64,000 bases of DNA, from assembly GCF_000172795.2 (NCBI RefSeq), contig NZ_CP020947.1, forward strand, positions 1,367,001 through 1,431,000, written 5' to 3'. This document shows, in pieces, positions 35,649 to 45,854 of this stretch. This stretch comes from Rhizobium sp. CIAT894 (GTDB lineage: Bacteria; Pseudomonadota; Alphaproteobacteria; Rhizobiales; Rhizobiaceae). The notes under the pieces were generated by a model. That model searched no databases, had not been told where the DNA came from, and saw only the letters and a program-made list of their open reading frames with translations. The position numbers were made by a program, and so were the translations under genes. Each line of letters begins with the position of its first letter. The stretch's first letter is position 1.

Positions 35649-37265
35649 TTATTCCGCCGCGATCTTGCCGGCCAGTTGCCGGTTCTTCATCAGCTTGTAA
35701 ATAACGGAATCCATCAGCGCCTGGAACGAGGCGTCGATGATGTTCTCCGAAACGCCGACCGTCCACCAGCGCACACCGTCGCTGTCGGTGGATTCGATCA
35801 GCACGCGGGTGATCGCTTCCGTGCCGCCATTGAGGATACGCACTTTGAAGTCGGCGAGCACCAGATCGTCGATCTCGTGCTGATACTTGCCGAAATCCTT
35901 GCGCAGCGCCAGGTCGAGCGCATTGACCGGGCCTTCTGCATCGGCAACCGACATCAGCGTCTGGCCCTCGATGGTGATCTTGACCACCGCCTCCGAGACG
36001 ATCTTCACGCGGCCAAGACTGTCGAAGCGGCGCTCGATCATCACCCGGAAGCCTTCGATGGTGAAGAATTCCGGGATCGTGCCGAGCGTGCGGCGCGCCA
36101 GAAGCTCGAAGCTCGCATCCGCTCCCTCATAGGCATAGCCGATGGATTCGCGTTCCTTGACGATCGAGATCAGCAGGTCGAGCTTCGGATCGTCCTTGGC
36201 GACCTCGATACCGCGCCGCTTCAGCGCATTGATGAAGTTCGCCTTGCCGCCCTGGTCGGAGACCATGACCTTGCGGAAGTTGCCGACGCTTTCCGGCGGC
36301 ACATGTTCATAGGTCTTTGGATCCTTCAGCAGCGCCGATGCGTGGATGCCGGCCTTGGTGGCGAAGGCGGAAGCGCCGACATAGGGCATCTGGTGGTCGG
36401 GCGAGCGGTTGAGCAGCTCGTCGAAGGCATGCGAGAGTCGGGTGAGGTTGAGCAGCCGCTCCTCGTCGATCGCCGTTTCGAAACGGGTGTTATAAGCGCT
36501 CTTCAGCGCCAAGGTCGGGATCAGCGTCACCAGATTGGCATTGCCGCAGCGTTCGCCGATGCCGTTCAGCGTGCCCTGGATCTGCCGGACGCCGGCTTCG
36601 ACCGCGGCCAGCGAATTGGCGACCGCCTGGCCGGTATCGTTATGGGCGTGAATGCCAAGACACTGGCCGGGAACGCCGGCGGCGATCACCGCCTCGACGA
36701 TCGCCCGCACCTCCGGCGGCTGCGTGCCGCCATTGGTGTCGCAGAGCACCACCCAGCGGGCGCCGCTCTCATAGGCGGTTTTCGCGCAGGCGAGCGCGTA
36801 GGCCGGATTGGCCTTGAAACCGTCGAAGAAGTGCTCGCAATCGACGATCGCTTCCTTGCCGGCGCCGACGGCGGCCTTGACGCTTTCGGCAATGCTTTCG
36901 AGGTTTTCCTCGTTGGTGCAGCCGAGGGCTACCGCGACATGATAATCCCAGCTCTTGGCGACGAAACAGATGGCGTCGCTTTTCGCCTGCAGCAGCCCGG
37001 CAATGCCGGGATCGTTGGAGACCGAAACACCCGCCCGCTTGGTCATGCCGAAGGCGACGAAGCTGGCCCGGCCGGTGCGCTTCTCGCTGAAGAAGGCGGT
37101 ATCGGTCGGATTGGCGCCGGGATAGCCGCCCTCGACATAGTCGAAGCCGAACTCGTCGAGCATCGCGGCGATCGCAATCTTGTCCTCGACCGAGAAATCG
37201 ATGCCGGGCGTCTGCTGTCCGTCCCGGAGCGTCGTGTCGAAGAGGTAGATCTTTTCCTTGGTCAC
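35649..37265 (-). CDS. cimA: (R)-citramalate synthase
   Basis: CimA condenses pyruvate with acetyl-CoA to citramalate, a threonine-independent route to isoleucine. The 538-aa protein starts LFDTTLRDGQQTPG (the DTTLRDG HMGL-like motif), has the HAHNDTGQA metal motif and GxGERCGN, and a C-terminal regulatory LeuA dimer domain (about residues 390-530). It lacks the isopropylmalate-synthase-only features I know, but leuA-like function cannot be fully excluded. It sits alone, flanked by an inverted repeat at its upstream end. Confidence 0.87.
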   Translation of the reverse strand: MTKEKIYLFDTTLRDGQQTPGIDFSVEDKIAIAAMLDEFGFDYVEGGYPGANPTDTAFFSEKRTGRASFVAFGMTKRAGVSVSNDPGIAGLLQAKSDAICFVAKSWDYHVAVALGCTNEENLESIAESVKAAVGAGKEAIVDCEHFFDGFKANPAYALACAKTAYESGARWVVLCDTNGGTQPPEVRAIVEAVIAAGVPGQCLGIHAHNDTGQAVANSLAAVEAGVRQIQGTLNGIGERCGNANLVTLIPTLALKSAYNTRFETAIDEERLLNLTRLSHAFDELLNRSPDHQMPYVGASAFATKAGIHASALLKDPKTYEHVPPESVGNFRKVMVSDQGGKANFINALKRRGIEVAKDDPKLDLLISIVKERESIGYAYEGADASFELLARRTLGTIPEFFTIEGFRVMIERRFDSLGRVKIVSEAVVKITIEGQTLMSVADAEGPVNALDLALRKDFGKYQHEIDDLVLADFKVRILNGGTEAITRVLIESTDSDGVRWWTVGVSENIIDASFQALMDSVIYKLMKNRQLAGKIAAE

Positions 37266-37307
37266 CGCGATGTCTCCCAGGCATTAGATGCTTTTATCCG
37301 GGGCTTA

Positions 37308-37458
37308 CCCCCCTCTGCCCTGCCGGGCATCTCCCCCACAAGGGGGGAGATCGGAAAATCGTTGCTCGCCAGTCCGGTCCATTGAGGTCTGGGCAAGGAG
37401 CCCACGCCCAGCCGATCTCCCTCCTTGTGGGGGAGATGCCCGGCAGGGCAGAGGGGGG
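37308..37458. repeat. Inverted repeat with perfect 36-base arms
   Basis: The left arm at 37308-37343 is exactly the reverse complement of the right arm at 37423-37458; the arms carry GCCCTGCCGGGCATCTCCCC. The left arm itself also contains a small hairpin (CTCCCCCACAAGGGGGGAG). A 79-base spacer lies between the arms. It occupies the gap between cimA and the pip-GFA operon, both on the minus strand, so the RNA would form a long stem. It is similar in its CCCACAAGGGGGAG core to the element at 39911-40057. Confidence 0.85.
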
Positions 37459-37476
37459 GTGCCACGGCGTGCCGCA

Positions 37477-38908
<1,432 letters not shown>

Positions 38909-38912
<4 letters not shown>

Positions 38913-39397
38913 GGGGTTTCTCCGGGTGGCCAGCTTTTCGTATCATGGTCGGGATGCTGATGGTTGCTTGCCGCGATCGTATCTTCGCGCTCGGACGTGT
39001 CCGGCTCCGGTTCCAGCGGCAAGCCGTCGATCTCGTGAAACCAGGACATCTTGCGGCCGGTATTCGACTGCATCAACGGCTTGACTGCATCGGGATCATC
39101 CAGCGAGCCGAGCGCGATGTTGATGAAGTCCGTTTCCGGAATATCGTAGAACAGCGGCGTGCCGCAATCGCCGCAGAAACCGCGTCGCACGAGATCGGAC
39201 GAGCGGAACCATTTGGGCTCCGCGCGCGTCAATTCGAAATCCTGACGCTTGGCCGCCGCCAGCGGCAGGAAATAATTGCCGGCCGCCTTCTGGCACATGC
39301 GGCAATGGCAGATATGGGGATAGCCGAGTTCGCCGCGCGCGCGATAACGAACCGCGCCACACTGGCAGCCGCCCGTATGCCCTGCCGTTTTCGTCAT
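38909..39397 (-). CDS. GFA-family protein, copy 2
   Basis: The 162-aa protein repeats the architecture of copy 1: [36 protein letters not shown] and a QHPDHDTKSWP tail. It overlaps both neighbours by ATGA, so all three GFA genes and pip are read as a coupled unit. Protein identity to copies 1 and 3 is partial, which suggests old duplication rather than recent amplification. Confidence 0.9.
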
Positions 39398-39870
39398 GCG
39401 CGATCCTCCGGCGGCCAGACCGGGGTATCGTGGTCGGGATGCTGATAGGAAACCAGGTCATGCAGGAAGGAACCCGCCGCCAGATCTGCCTCGGTTCGCT
39501 CCGCGGGCAGTTCGTGCAGATGGTCGACGAAGCCGAGCTTGCCTTCCACACCCCATTGGATGGTCGGGGGCAGCAACGAGGGGTCGTCGAATGCGCCTGC
39601 GGCAATGGCCATTCCATCCGGCGCTTCATAGGTCAGCGGCGTGCCGCAACCGGCGCAAAAGCCGCGCTCGACGAAATTCGAGGAGCGAAAAGTCTTGCGC
39701 TGCCCCCTGGTCCATTCGAACTCCATCCCCCGCACAGAAACCAGCGGCGCATAATAGCCGCCGAATGCCTTCTGGCACATGCGGCAATGACAGATCGACG
39801 AATCCGGCGGCATCCCTCGCGCCCGAAACCGGATCGCCCCGCATTGGCAGCCGCCGGTGTAGGTGGTCAT
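39394..39870 (-). CDS. GFA-family protein, copy 3 (operon head)
   Basis: The 158-aa protein has [35 protein letters not shown] and QHPDHDTPVWP. It is the first gene of the four-gene set. GGAGGAAAAATCG just upstream of its start on the minus strand is a good ribosome site. An imperfect inverted repeat (39911-40057) lies directly upstream. Confidence 0.9.
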   Translation of the reverse strand: MTTYTGGCQCGAIRFRARGMPPDSSICHCRMCQKAFGGYYAPLVSVRGMEFEWTRGQRKTFRSSNFVERGFCAGCGTPLTYEAPDGMAIAAGAFDDPSLLPPTIQWGVEGKLGFVDHLHELPAERTEADLAAGSFLHDLVSYQHPDHDTPVWPPEDRA

Positions 39871-39910
39871 CGATTTTTCCTCCGCGGGGTTTCAGAGCTA
39901 AAAGCCAAGA

Positions 39911-40057
39911 CCCCTCCCAACCCTCCCCACAAGGGGGAGGGCTCTCTCGTGGCGCCGTTTTCGCTTCCGCTTCGAATGTTTGCGGTTGCGGCGAGGTCGT
40001 TTCGGAGCCGCGCGGCTCTGTAGCCCCTCCCCCTTGTGGGGAGGGGTTGGGGAGGGG
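39911..40057. repeat. Imperfect inverted repeat with 31-34-base arms
   Basis: Left arm 39911-39941 and right arm 40024-40057 are near complements (both carry CCCTCCCC and TTGTGGGGAGG), with two single-base insertions in the right arm. It shares the CCCACAAGGGGGAG core with the repeat at 37308-37458. It fills the gap between cysS and the GFA operon, both on the minus strand. Confidence 0.75.
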
Positions 40058-40078
40058 CCTTATCCCCGGACACCGCTC

Positions 40079-41470
40079 TCACCGCTTGACCTCCCACGTC
40101 GTCACCCGCTCGCCGGTCGCCGCATCCTTGCCGTCCTTCAGCTGGATGCCTTTCGCGGTCAGCTCGTCGCGGATCTTGTCGGCCTCGGCAAAATTCTTCG
40201 CCTTCAGCATTTCAAGACGCATGGCGACCAGCGCATCGACCGCCGCTGCGACGGCCTCGTCGATTTCGGCTTTCTTCGGCAACAGGCCGAGGAGGGAAGC
40301 CGTTGCGGCAAATCGGGCGGCAGCGGCGGGATCGCTATGGGCGGCCTGCGCCAGCGCATGCAAGGCCTGCACCGCCGCCACCGTGTTGAGGTCGTCGGCG
40401 AGCGCATTCAGCACGGTCTCGTCAGGTTCGGCATTCCCGGGCTCCGTCGCCGGCCATTTGGCGAGCAGGCGTTCGGCTTCCTCAAGCCGCTTGATCGAAA
40501 AATCGATCGGCTCGCGGTAATGCGTCATCAGCATGGCAAGGCGCAGCACTTCGCCCGGCCATTTGCGGCCGCCGAAAACCTCAGTATGCAGCAGGTCGTG
40601 GATGGTGACAAAATTGCCTTCGGATTTCGACATCTTGCGGCCTTCGACCTGCACGAAGCCGTTGTGCATCCAGACATTCGCCATCACCTCGGTGCCGTGG
40701 GCGCAGCGCGACTGGGCGATCTCGTTTTCATGGTGCGGGAAGATCAGGTCCAGCCCGCCGCCGTGAATGTCGAAGACATCGCCGAGATAACGCCGGCTCA
40801 TCGCCGAGCATTCGATATGCCAGCCGGGCCGGCCGCGGCCCCAGGGGCTCTCCCAGCCGGGTTCGTTGTGGCTCGACAGTTTCCACAGCACGAAATCGCC
40901 GGGATTCTTCTTGTGCGCATCGACGGCGACGCGGGCGCCGGCTTGCTGCTCATCGAGCGGGCGCTTCGAAAGCTGGCCGTAATCCGCCATGGATTTGGTG
41001 TCGAACAGCACTTCGCCGGCTGCGACATAGGCATGGCCGTTGCCGATCAGCTTCTCGATGATCTCGGTCATCTCAACGATATTGTCGGTCGCCCGCGGCT
41101 CGACGGTCGGCTCCAGGCAGCCGAGCTCGGCGACATCGGCGTGAAACTGCGTCTCGGTCTTTTCGGTGACGGCGCGGATGGCATCGTTCAGCGGCAGGCC
41201 CGGATGATCTCTCAACGCCCGCGCATTGATCTTGTCGTCGACGTCGGTGATGTTGCGGGCATAGGTGACGTGATCCTCGCCATAGATATGCCGCAGCAGC
41301 CGGAACAGCACGTCGAAGACGATGACCGGGCGGGCATTGCCGATATGGGCGAAATCATAGACGGTCGGACCGCAGACATACATGCGGACATTGTCGGGAT
41401 CGATCGGCGCAAAGACCGATTTTTCCCGTGTCAGCGTGTTGTACAGCTTCAATTCCGGCATGCCGCCCAT
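40079..41470 (-). CDS. cysS: Cysteinyl-tRNA synthetase
   Basis: CysS charges tRNA-Cys. The 463-aa protein has the class I motifs HIGN (in [10 protein letters not shown]) and KMSKS (RKMSKSEGN), the zinc ligand cysteine in [10 protein letters not shown] and the [24 protein letters not shown] stretch. Of the possible start codons I chose ATG 41470 (GGAGAGTGGA upstream); ATG 41461 is the alternative. Reading frame and length are normal. Confidence 0.94.
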   Translation of the reverse strand: MGGMPELKLYNTLTREKSVFAPIDPDNVRMYVCGPTVYDFAHIGNARPVIVFDVLFRLLRHIYGEDHVTYARNITDVDDKINARALRDHPGLPLNDAIRAVTEKTETQFHADVAELGCLEPTVEPRATDNIVEMTEIIEKLIGNGHAYVAAGEVLFDTKSMADYGQLSKRPLDEQQAGARVAVDAHKKNPGDFVLWKLSSHNEPGWESPWGRGRPGWHIECSAMSRRYLGDVFDIHGGGLDLIFPHHENEIAQSRCAHGTEVMANVWMHNGFVQVEGRKMSKSEGNFVTIHDLLHTEVFGGRKWPGEVLRLAMLMTHYREPIDFSIKRLEEAERLLAKWPATEPGNAEPDETVLNALADDLNTVAAVQALHALAQAAHSDPAAAARFAATASLLGLLPKKAEIDEAVAAAVDALVAMRLEMLKAKNFAEADKIRDELTAKGIQLKDGKDAATGERVTTWEVKR

Positions 41471-41824
41471 TCCACTCTCCCATAAGCACAACTAGAAAAA
41501 CATCGCGACCGGCGGGCCGGGGCGTTTCGCATCTGACTATTTGGGAGACGAAAACGGCCGGGCCAGCGCGTGCGCTAGCGAATAATCTTCCGGCAGATAA
41601 TGCAGGTAACCGTTTTCATGGCGCGATTTATGGCGTGGGAATGGCATTTGGTCAAGAGGGGCGCGGAGCGATGCGGCGGCAAGTGAAGCGACTTATCCGG
41701 CACCGCGAACGCAAGGACGAACTGCCCGCGAAGACAGAGTACGCGTCCTGAGGCTCGTCCGCCACTTTCACGGCACAAATCGCAAATAGCCAGTTGGCAG
41801 GCTGCTGAAAAATAGGGGGAATGA
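41471..41824. other. 354-base intergenic stretch
   Basis: This lies between cysS (minus) and the GH25 gene (plus). I see no well-supported gene. A plus-strand ORF (ending at 41751) and a minus-strand ORF of about 67 aa exist but lack ribosome sites and conserved motifs. AGGGGGAAT just before 41825 supplies the GH25 ribosome site. Confidence 0.5.
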
Positions 41825-42574
41825 GTGAGAGCCTTGCTCTGGGGAACGATCGGAGCGACATCAATTCTGATGGTCGCATTCGCTGCTTATTTCGCATACG
41901 ATTTCGGAATGCTTCGTTTCAACAATCCGTCTTTATCAAGCCATCCGATCCAAGGCATCGATGTCAGCCATCACCAGGGCGATATCGATTGGAAGACGGT
42001 TGCCGCGCAGCCGAACGTGCGTTTTGCGATAATGAAGGCGACCGAAGGCGGCGACCACAAGGATTCCAGGTTCGCCGAGAACTGGCAGCGCGCCGGAGAG
42101 GCCGGCGTGGTCAGAGGCGCTTATCATTTCTTCACTTTCTGCCGCCCGGGCAAGGATCAGGCGCAGAATGTCCTGGCGACCGTGCCCAAGCAGGCGGGAA
42201 CCCTGCCGATCGCCGTCGACCTTGAGTTTGTCGGCAATTGCAACAAGGTCCCGACGCTCGATGAAATGGCGACCGAGGTGAACGCCTTCTTCACCGAACT
42301 CAAAGACACCTTCCCGGAAAAGCCGATTTTCTACGTCACGCAGGAATTCTTCGATCAATATCTGAAGGGCAATGAAGCCCGCTTCCCCGAGCATTACCTC
42401 TGGCTGCGAAGCGTCTTCAAGGAACCTGCGCAGGAAGGATGCAGTCGTTGGTCGATCTGGCAGTTTGCCGACAATGGCGCAGTGGACGGTATTCGGGGAG
42501 CGGTGGACCTCAATGCGCTGTGCCCGTCGGAAACGGGCTTGGCGCACCTGTTCCCAGCCGTTGCAGCCAAGTGA
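41825..42574 (+). CDS. GH25-family lysozyme-like protein
   Basis: The 249-aa protein has an N-terminal membrane anchor or uncut signal (residues 5-25) and a glycoside hydrolase 25 (Chalaropsis-type lysozyme) domain: GIDVSHHQGDIDW, IMKATEGGDHKD, GAYHFF, PIAVDLEF and SIWQFADNG. Catalytic Asp and Glu (GIDVSHHQ and DLEF) are present. It likely acts on peptidoglycan at the envelope. Start is GTG 41825. It converges on the SDR gene with 10 bases between the stops. Confidence 0.9.
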   Translation: MRALLWGTIGATSILMVAFAAYFAYDFGMLRFNNPSLSSHPIQGIDVSHHQGDIDWKTVAAQPNVRFAIMKATEGGDHKDSRFAENWQRAGEAGVVRGAYHFFTFCRPGKDQAQNVLATVPKQAGTLPIAVDLEFVGNCNKVPTLDEMATEVNAFFTELKDTFPEKPIFYVTQEFFDQYLKGNEARFPEHYLWLRSVFKEPAQEGCSRWSIWQFADNGAVDGIRGAVDLNALCPSETGLAHLFPAVAAK

Positions 42575-42584
42575 GACGTCCGGC

Positions 42585-43325
42585 CTATTCCGGCAGCCGG
42601 TAATCGACGAGCTTGTTTTCCCGCACGATGAACAGCTTGCCCGTCTCGGTCACGCCGGGGCCGAGCAGCGGCAGGATCGCCTTGGCGACCTCGGAAGGAT
42701 GCGGCAGCGTCTGCGGATCTTCACCCGGTACGGCCTGCGCCCGCATCGCGGTGCGGGTCGCGCCGGGATCGACGCTGGTGATACGCAATGGCGTTGACTG
42801 GCTCTCGCCGGCCCAGGTGCGAGCCAGCGCCTCGACGGCGGCCTTGGACGCGGAATAGGCGCCCCAGAAGGGACGGCATTTATGGGCGGCCCCGGAGGAC
42901 AGGATGACGGCGCGGCCGGCATCCGAGCGGGCAAGCAGCGGATCGACCGAGCGGATCAGCCGCCATGTCGCGGTGACGTTGATGGTCATCACCTTTTCGA
43001 ACACCTTCGCCTCGATATGGCCGATCGGGGAAATGACGCCGAGCACGCCGGCATTGGCAACGAGGATATCGAGCTTGCCCCAGCGCTCGAAGATAGAGCC
43101 GCCGAGCGCGTCGATCGCATTCATGTCGGCCAGATCGAAGGGCACCAGCGTCGCCGTGCCGCCGACGGCCTTGATCGCGTCGTCGAGATCCTCAAGACCG
43201 CCGACCGTGCGGGCGCAGGCGATGACATGGGCGCCGGCCTTCGCAAGTTCCAGCGCCGTAAAGTAGCCGATACCGCGCGACGCACCGGTGACGAGTGCGA
43301 TCTTGCCCTCAAGATTGATGTTCAT
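42585..43325 (-). CDS. Short-chain dehydrogenase/reductase
   Basis: The 246-aa protein has the NAD(P) motif TGASRGIG (residues 14-21), NAGVLG, catalytic S (ILSSGAAHK) and the YSASK (Tyr-x3-Lys) pair. It is a classic-length SDR oxidoreductase; the substrate is not known. It is read just downstream of purF on the same strand, 77 bases apart, which might mean cotranscription. Confidence 0.9.
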   Translation of the reverse strand: MNINLEGKIALVTGASRGIGYFTALELAKAGAHVIACARTVGGLEDLDDAIKAVGGTATLVPFDLADMNAIDALGGSIFERWGKLDILVANAGVLGVISPIGHIEAKVFEKVMTINVTATWRLIRSVDPLLARSDAGRAVILSSGAAHKCRPFWGAYSASKAAVEALARTWAGESQSTPLRITSVDPGATRTAMRAQAVPGEDPQTLPHPSEVAKAILPLLGPGVTETGKLFIVRENKLVDYRLPE

Positions 43326-43402
43326 CTGCTCCGGTTCCGGATCTGCTTGCGAAGGAGAGGGGCGCGACAGCCCCTCGGAGGGAAATCAAAGGAGCAAACG
43401 GC

Positions 43403-44893
43403 TCAGCCGTTGCTGGCAAGCATCGAAAGCTTGTTGCCCATCGACTCGCCATTCTTGTCGAGCAGGCGGGTCGGGTAGTCACCGGTGAAGTAGTGGTCGG
43501 TGAACTGCGGGCGAGCCGGATTGCGGTCCTCGCCGCCGACGGCGCGGTAAAGCCCGTTGATCGACAGGAAGGCAAGCGAATCCGCGCCGATATATTTGGC
43601 CATGGCCTCGACATCGGCATACTGGTTTGCCAGCAGCTTGTCGGCATCGGGCGTGTCGATGCCGTAGAAATCCGGGAAGAAGATCATCGGGCTTGCGACG
43701 CGCAGATGAACTTCGCGTGCACCGGCTTCGCGGATCATCTGCACGATCTTCAGCGACGTCGTGCCGCGCACGATGGAGTCATCCACCAGCACGACGCGCT
43801 TGCCTTGGATCATCGCGCGGTTGGCGGAATGCTTCAGCTTCACGCCGAAGGCGCGAATCTGCTGGGTTGGCTCGATGAAGGTGCGGCCGACATAATGGTT
43901 GCGGATGATGCCGTATTCGAAGGGGATACCGCTTTCCTGCGCATAGCCGAGAGCAGCAGGCGTGCCGCCATCCGGCACCGGCACGACCACGTCGGCCTCG
44001 ACGGGCGATTCCTTGGCGAGGTTCATGCCCATGTTCTTGCGCGTCGTATAGACGTTGCGGCCGCCGACGACCGAATCCGGCCGGGCGAAATAGACATATT
44101 CGAACAGGCAGAGGCGCTCCGGCTGCGGCTTGCTGGGCTTGCGTGCATCGATGCTGATCGAGCCGTCCGGCTGGATTTCGCAGATGACGACTTCGCCGTT
44201 CTCGACGTCGCGGATGAACTTGGCGCCGATGATGTCGAGAGCGCAGGTTTCCGAGCAGAAGATCGGCTTGCCGTCGAGCTCGCCCATGACGAGCGGGCGG
44301 ATACCGGTGGGATCGCGCGCCGCAATCAGCTTGGTGCGCGTCATCGCGAGCATCGAATAGCCGCCTTCCATCTGGCGGATGGCATCGATGAAACGGTCGG
44401 AGGTCGAAGCATGGCGGGAGCGGGCGATGAGATGCAGGACCACTTCGGTATCGGAGGTCGACTGACAGATGGCGCCGGTCGCGATGATCTGGCGGCGCAG
44501 CGTCAGGCCGTTGGTGAAATTGCCGTTATGGGCAATGGCGATGCCGCCTTCCTCAAGCTCGGCAAACAGCGGCTGCACGTTGCGCATCGCCACTTCGCCT
44601 GTCGTGGAGTAGCGCGTATGGCCGATCGACATGCTGCCGGGCAGGCGGGCGAGCGTCATCGGATTGGTGTAGTGATCGCCGACAAGGCCCATATGGCGCT
44701 CCTGGTAGAAGCGCTTGCCGTCAAAGGAGACGATACCGGCCGCTTCCTGTCCGCGGTGCTGAAGCGCATGCAGGCCGAGAGCCGTCAGTGTGGCGGCATC
44801 GGGATGTCCCAGAATTCCGAAAACGCCGCATTCCTCATGCAGCGTGTCTCCGTCGAGCGGATCGTCGGTCGGGAAGGAATGGGACTGGTTCAT
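43403..44893 (-). CDS. purF: Amidophosphoribosyltransferase
   Basis: PurF catalyses the first committed step of purine synthesis, making phosphoribosylamine from PRPP and glutamine. The 496-aa protein has a short propeptide, the N-terminal nucleophile cysteine in EECGVFGI (C22), the glutamine-amidotransferase domain and the PRPP-binding motif VVLVDDSIVRGTT. cvpA lies upstream on the same strand, with a RIME-like element between them. Confidence 0.95.
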   Translation of the reverse strand: MNQSHSFPTDDPLDGDTLHEECGVFGILGHPDAATLTALGLHALQHRGQEAAGIVSFDGKRFYQERHMGLVGDHYTNPMTLARLPGSMSIGHTRYSTTGEVAMRNVQPLFAELEEGGIAIAHNGNFTNGLTLRRQIIATGAICQSTSDTEVVLHLIARSRHASTSDRFIDAIRQMEGGYSMLAMTRTKLIAARDPTGIRPLVMGELDGKPIFCSETCALDIIGAKFIRDVENGEVVICEIQPDGSISIDARKPSKPQPERLCLFEYVYFARPDSVVGGRNVYTTRKNMGMNLAKESPVEADVVVPVPDGGTPAALGYAQESGIPFEYGIIRNHYVGRTFIEPTQQIRAFGVKLKHSANRAMIQGKRVVLVDDSIVRGTTSLKIVQMIREAGAREVHLRVASPMIFFPDFYGIDTPDADKLLANQYADVEAMAKYIGADSLAFLSINGLYRAVGGEDRNPARPQFTDHYFTGDYPTRLLDKNGESMGNKLSMLASNG

Positions 44894-44984
44894 TTCTGCG
44901 GGCCTTTGCTCTCACAAGAATGGATCGGCATTTTCCAGAAATAACTGAAGCCCGGCGGAGCTGAAATGCCCTGCCGGACCCCAC

Positions 44985-45085
44985 TGCATAATTCCTTAAA
45001 TCGGAATCGATTTAAGGATAAAATTATGCAGAATTCAAAGTGCTACAGCGTCCTTTGCGCGTCTGAAAGACGCGCGGCGCTGTAG
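44985..45085. repeat. RIME-like two-palindrome element
   Basis: Two palindromes lie side by side: TGCATAATT...AATTATGCA (44985-45030, containing CCTTAAATC...GATTTAAGG) and CTACAGCG...CGCTGTAG (45043-45085, containing GCGCGTCTGAAAGACGCGC). The roughly 100-base size and two large palindromes agree with what is known of rhizobial RIME1. It sits in the cvpA-purF gap and could affect the purF message. Confidence 0.75.
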
Positions 45086-45143
45086 TTTACGTCCCGCTCA
45101 AATGGCAACTGCCGGAAGGCGGGTCAAGCACTTGAACACTGTG

Positions 45144-45764
45144 TCAATTCGCCGGCTGCTGTGCAGGCGCTGTCGGTGCGTCTTCCGCCGGCGCCTGGTC
45201 GCCCGTCGGCGGATTGGTGCCTTCAGCGCCGCCCTGTGCCGGCGGCTGAAGCTTATCACGGATGCTCGCCGGTATCATCTGGGCAAATTGCTCCGGCAGA
45301 ACCGATTTCAGCTTCACGACCATCGAATCCAGGAAGGGCTTCGACTTCGCGTCGTTGACCCAGGCCGGGCGGTGATCGGCATCGACCAGCCAGTTCCAGA
45401 AGGCGACGGCGACGACCAGGAGCAACACGCCGCGCGCTGCCCCGAACAGGAAGCCGAGCGTGCGGTCGAGCGCGCCGACGCGGCTGTCGATGATGAAATC
45501 GGCGATCTTCATCGTGATGAAGGAGATGACGATCAGCGCGATCAGGAAGACGACCGCTGCCGAGCCGACGATCGCGATGCGGTCGTCATCGGTGTATTTC
45601 TTCGCATAGGGCAGCAGGTACGGATAGAGGTAATAGGCCGCCGCCGCCGAACCGCCCCAGCTCGCGATCGACAGAATCTCGCGCGAGAAGCCGCGGACCA
45701 TCGCCAGCACGGCGGAGAAGAGCACGACGCCGATGACAATACCGTCGAAAATCGTAATGGGCAT
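45144..45764 (-). CDS. cvpA: CvpA-family membrane protein
   Basis: The 206-aa protein has four hydrophobic helices near residues 5-130, with GIVIGVVLFSAVLAMVRGFS, and a Pro/Ala/Gln-rich C-terminal tail with no fold. CvpA was named for colicin V production; its role in purine-operon context is unclear. It lies next to purF and downstream of radA, a common rhizobial order. Confidence 0.9.
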   Translation of the reverse strand: MPITIFDGIVIGVVLFSAVLAMVRGFSREILSIASWGGSAAAAYYLYPYLLPYAKKYTDDDRIAIVGSAAVVFLIALIVISFITMKIADFIIDSRVGALDRTLGFLFGAARGVLLLVVAVAFWNWLVDADHRPAWVNDAKSKPFLDSMVVKLKSVLPEQFAQMIPASIRDKLQPPAQGGAEGTNPPTGDQAPAEDAPTAPAQQPAN

Positions 45765-45854
45765 GTAATTTCAACTCCAGGACTGCCGCTTGGCGGCCGT
45801 GTCGTGCCTTATCGTGTGCCTCCTATATCATCACCAATCTTGGCAATGAAAGGA

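Noticed and set aside
35676..37385. Long plus-strand ORF opposite cimA
   Set aside because: cimA has the DTTLRDG and HAHNDTGQA motifs and full length; the opposite frame shows none.
41428..41751. Plus-strand ORF overlapping cysS and the gap after it
   Set aside because: Its first third is antisense to cysS and the rest has no conserved motif or ribosome site; only the last 26 codons could be a separate peptide, which I cannot support.
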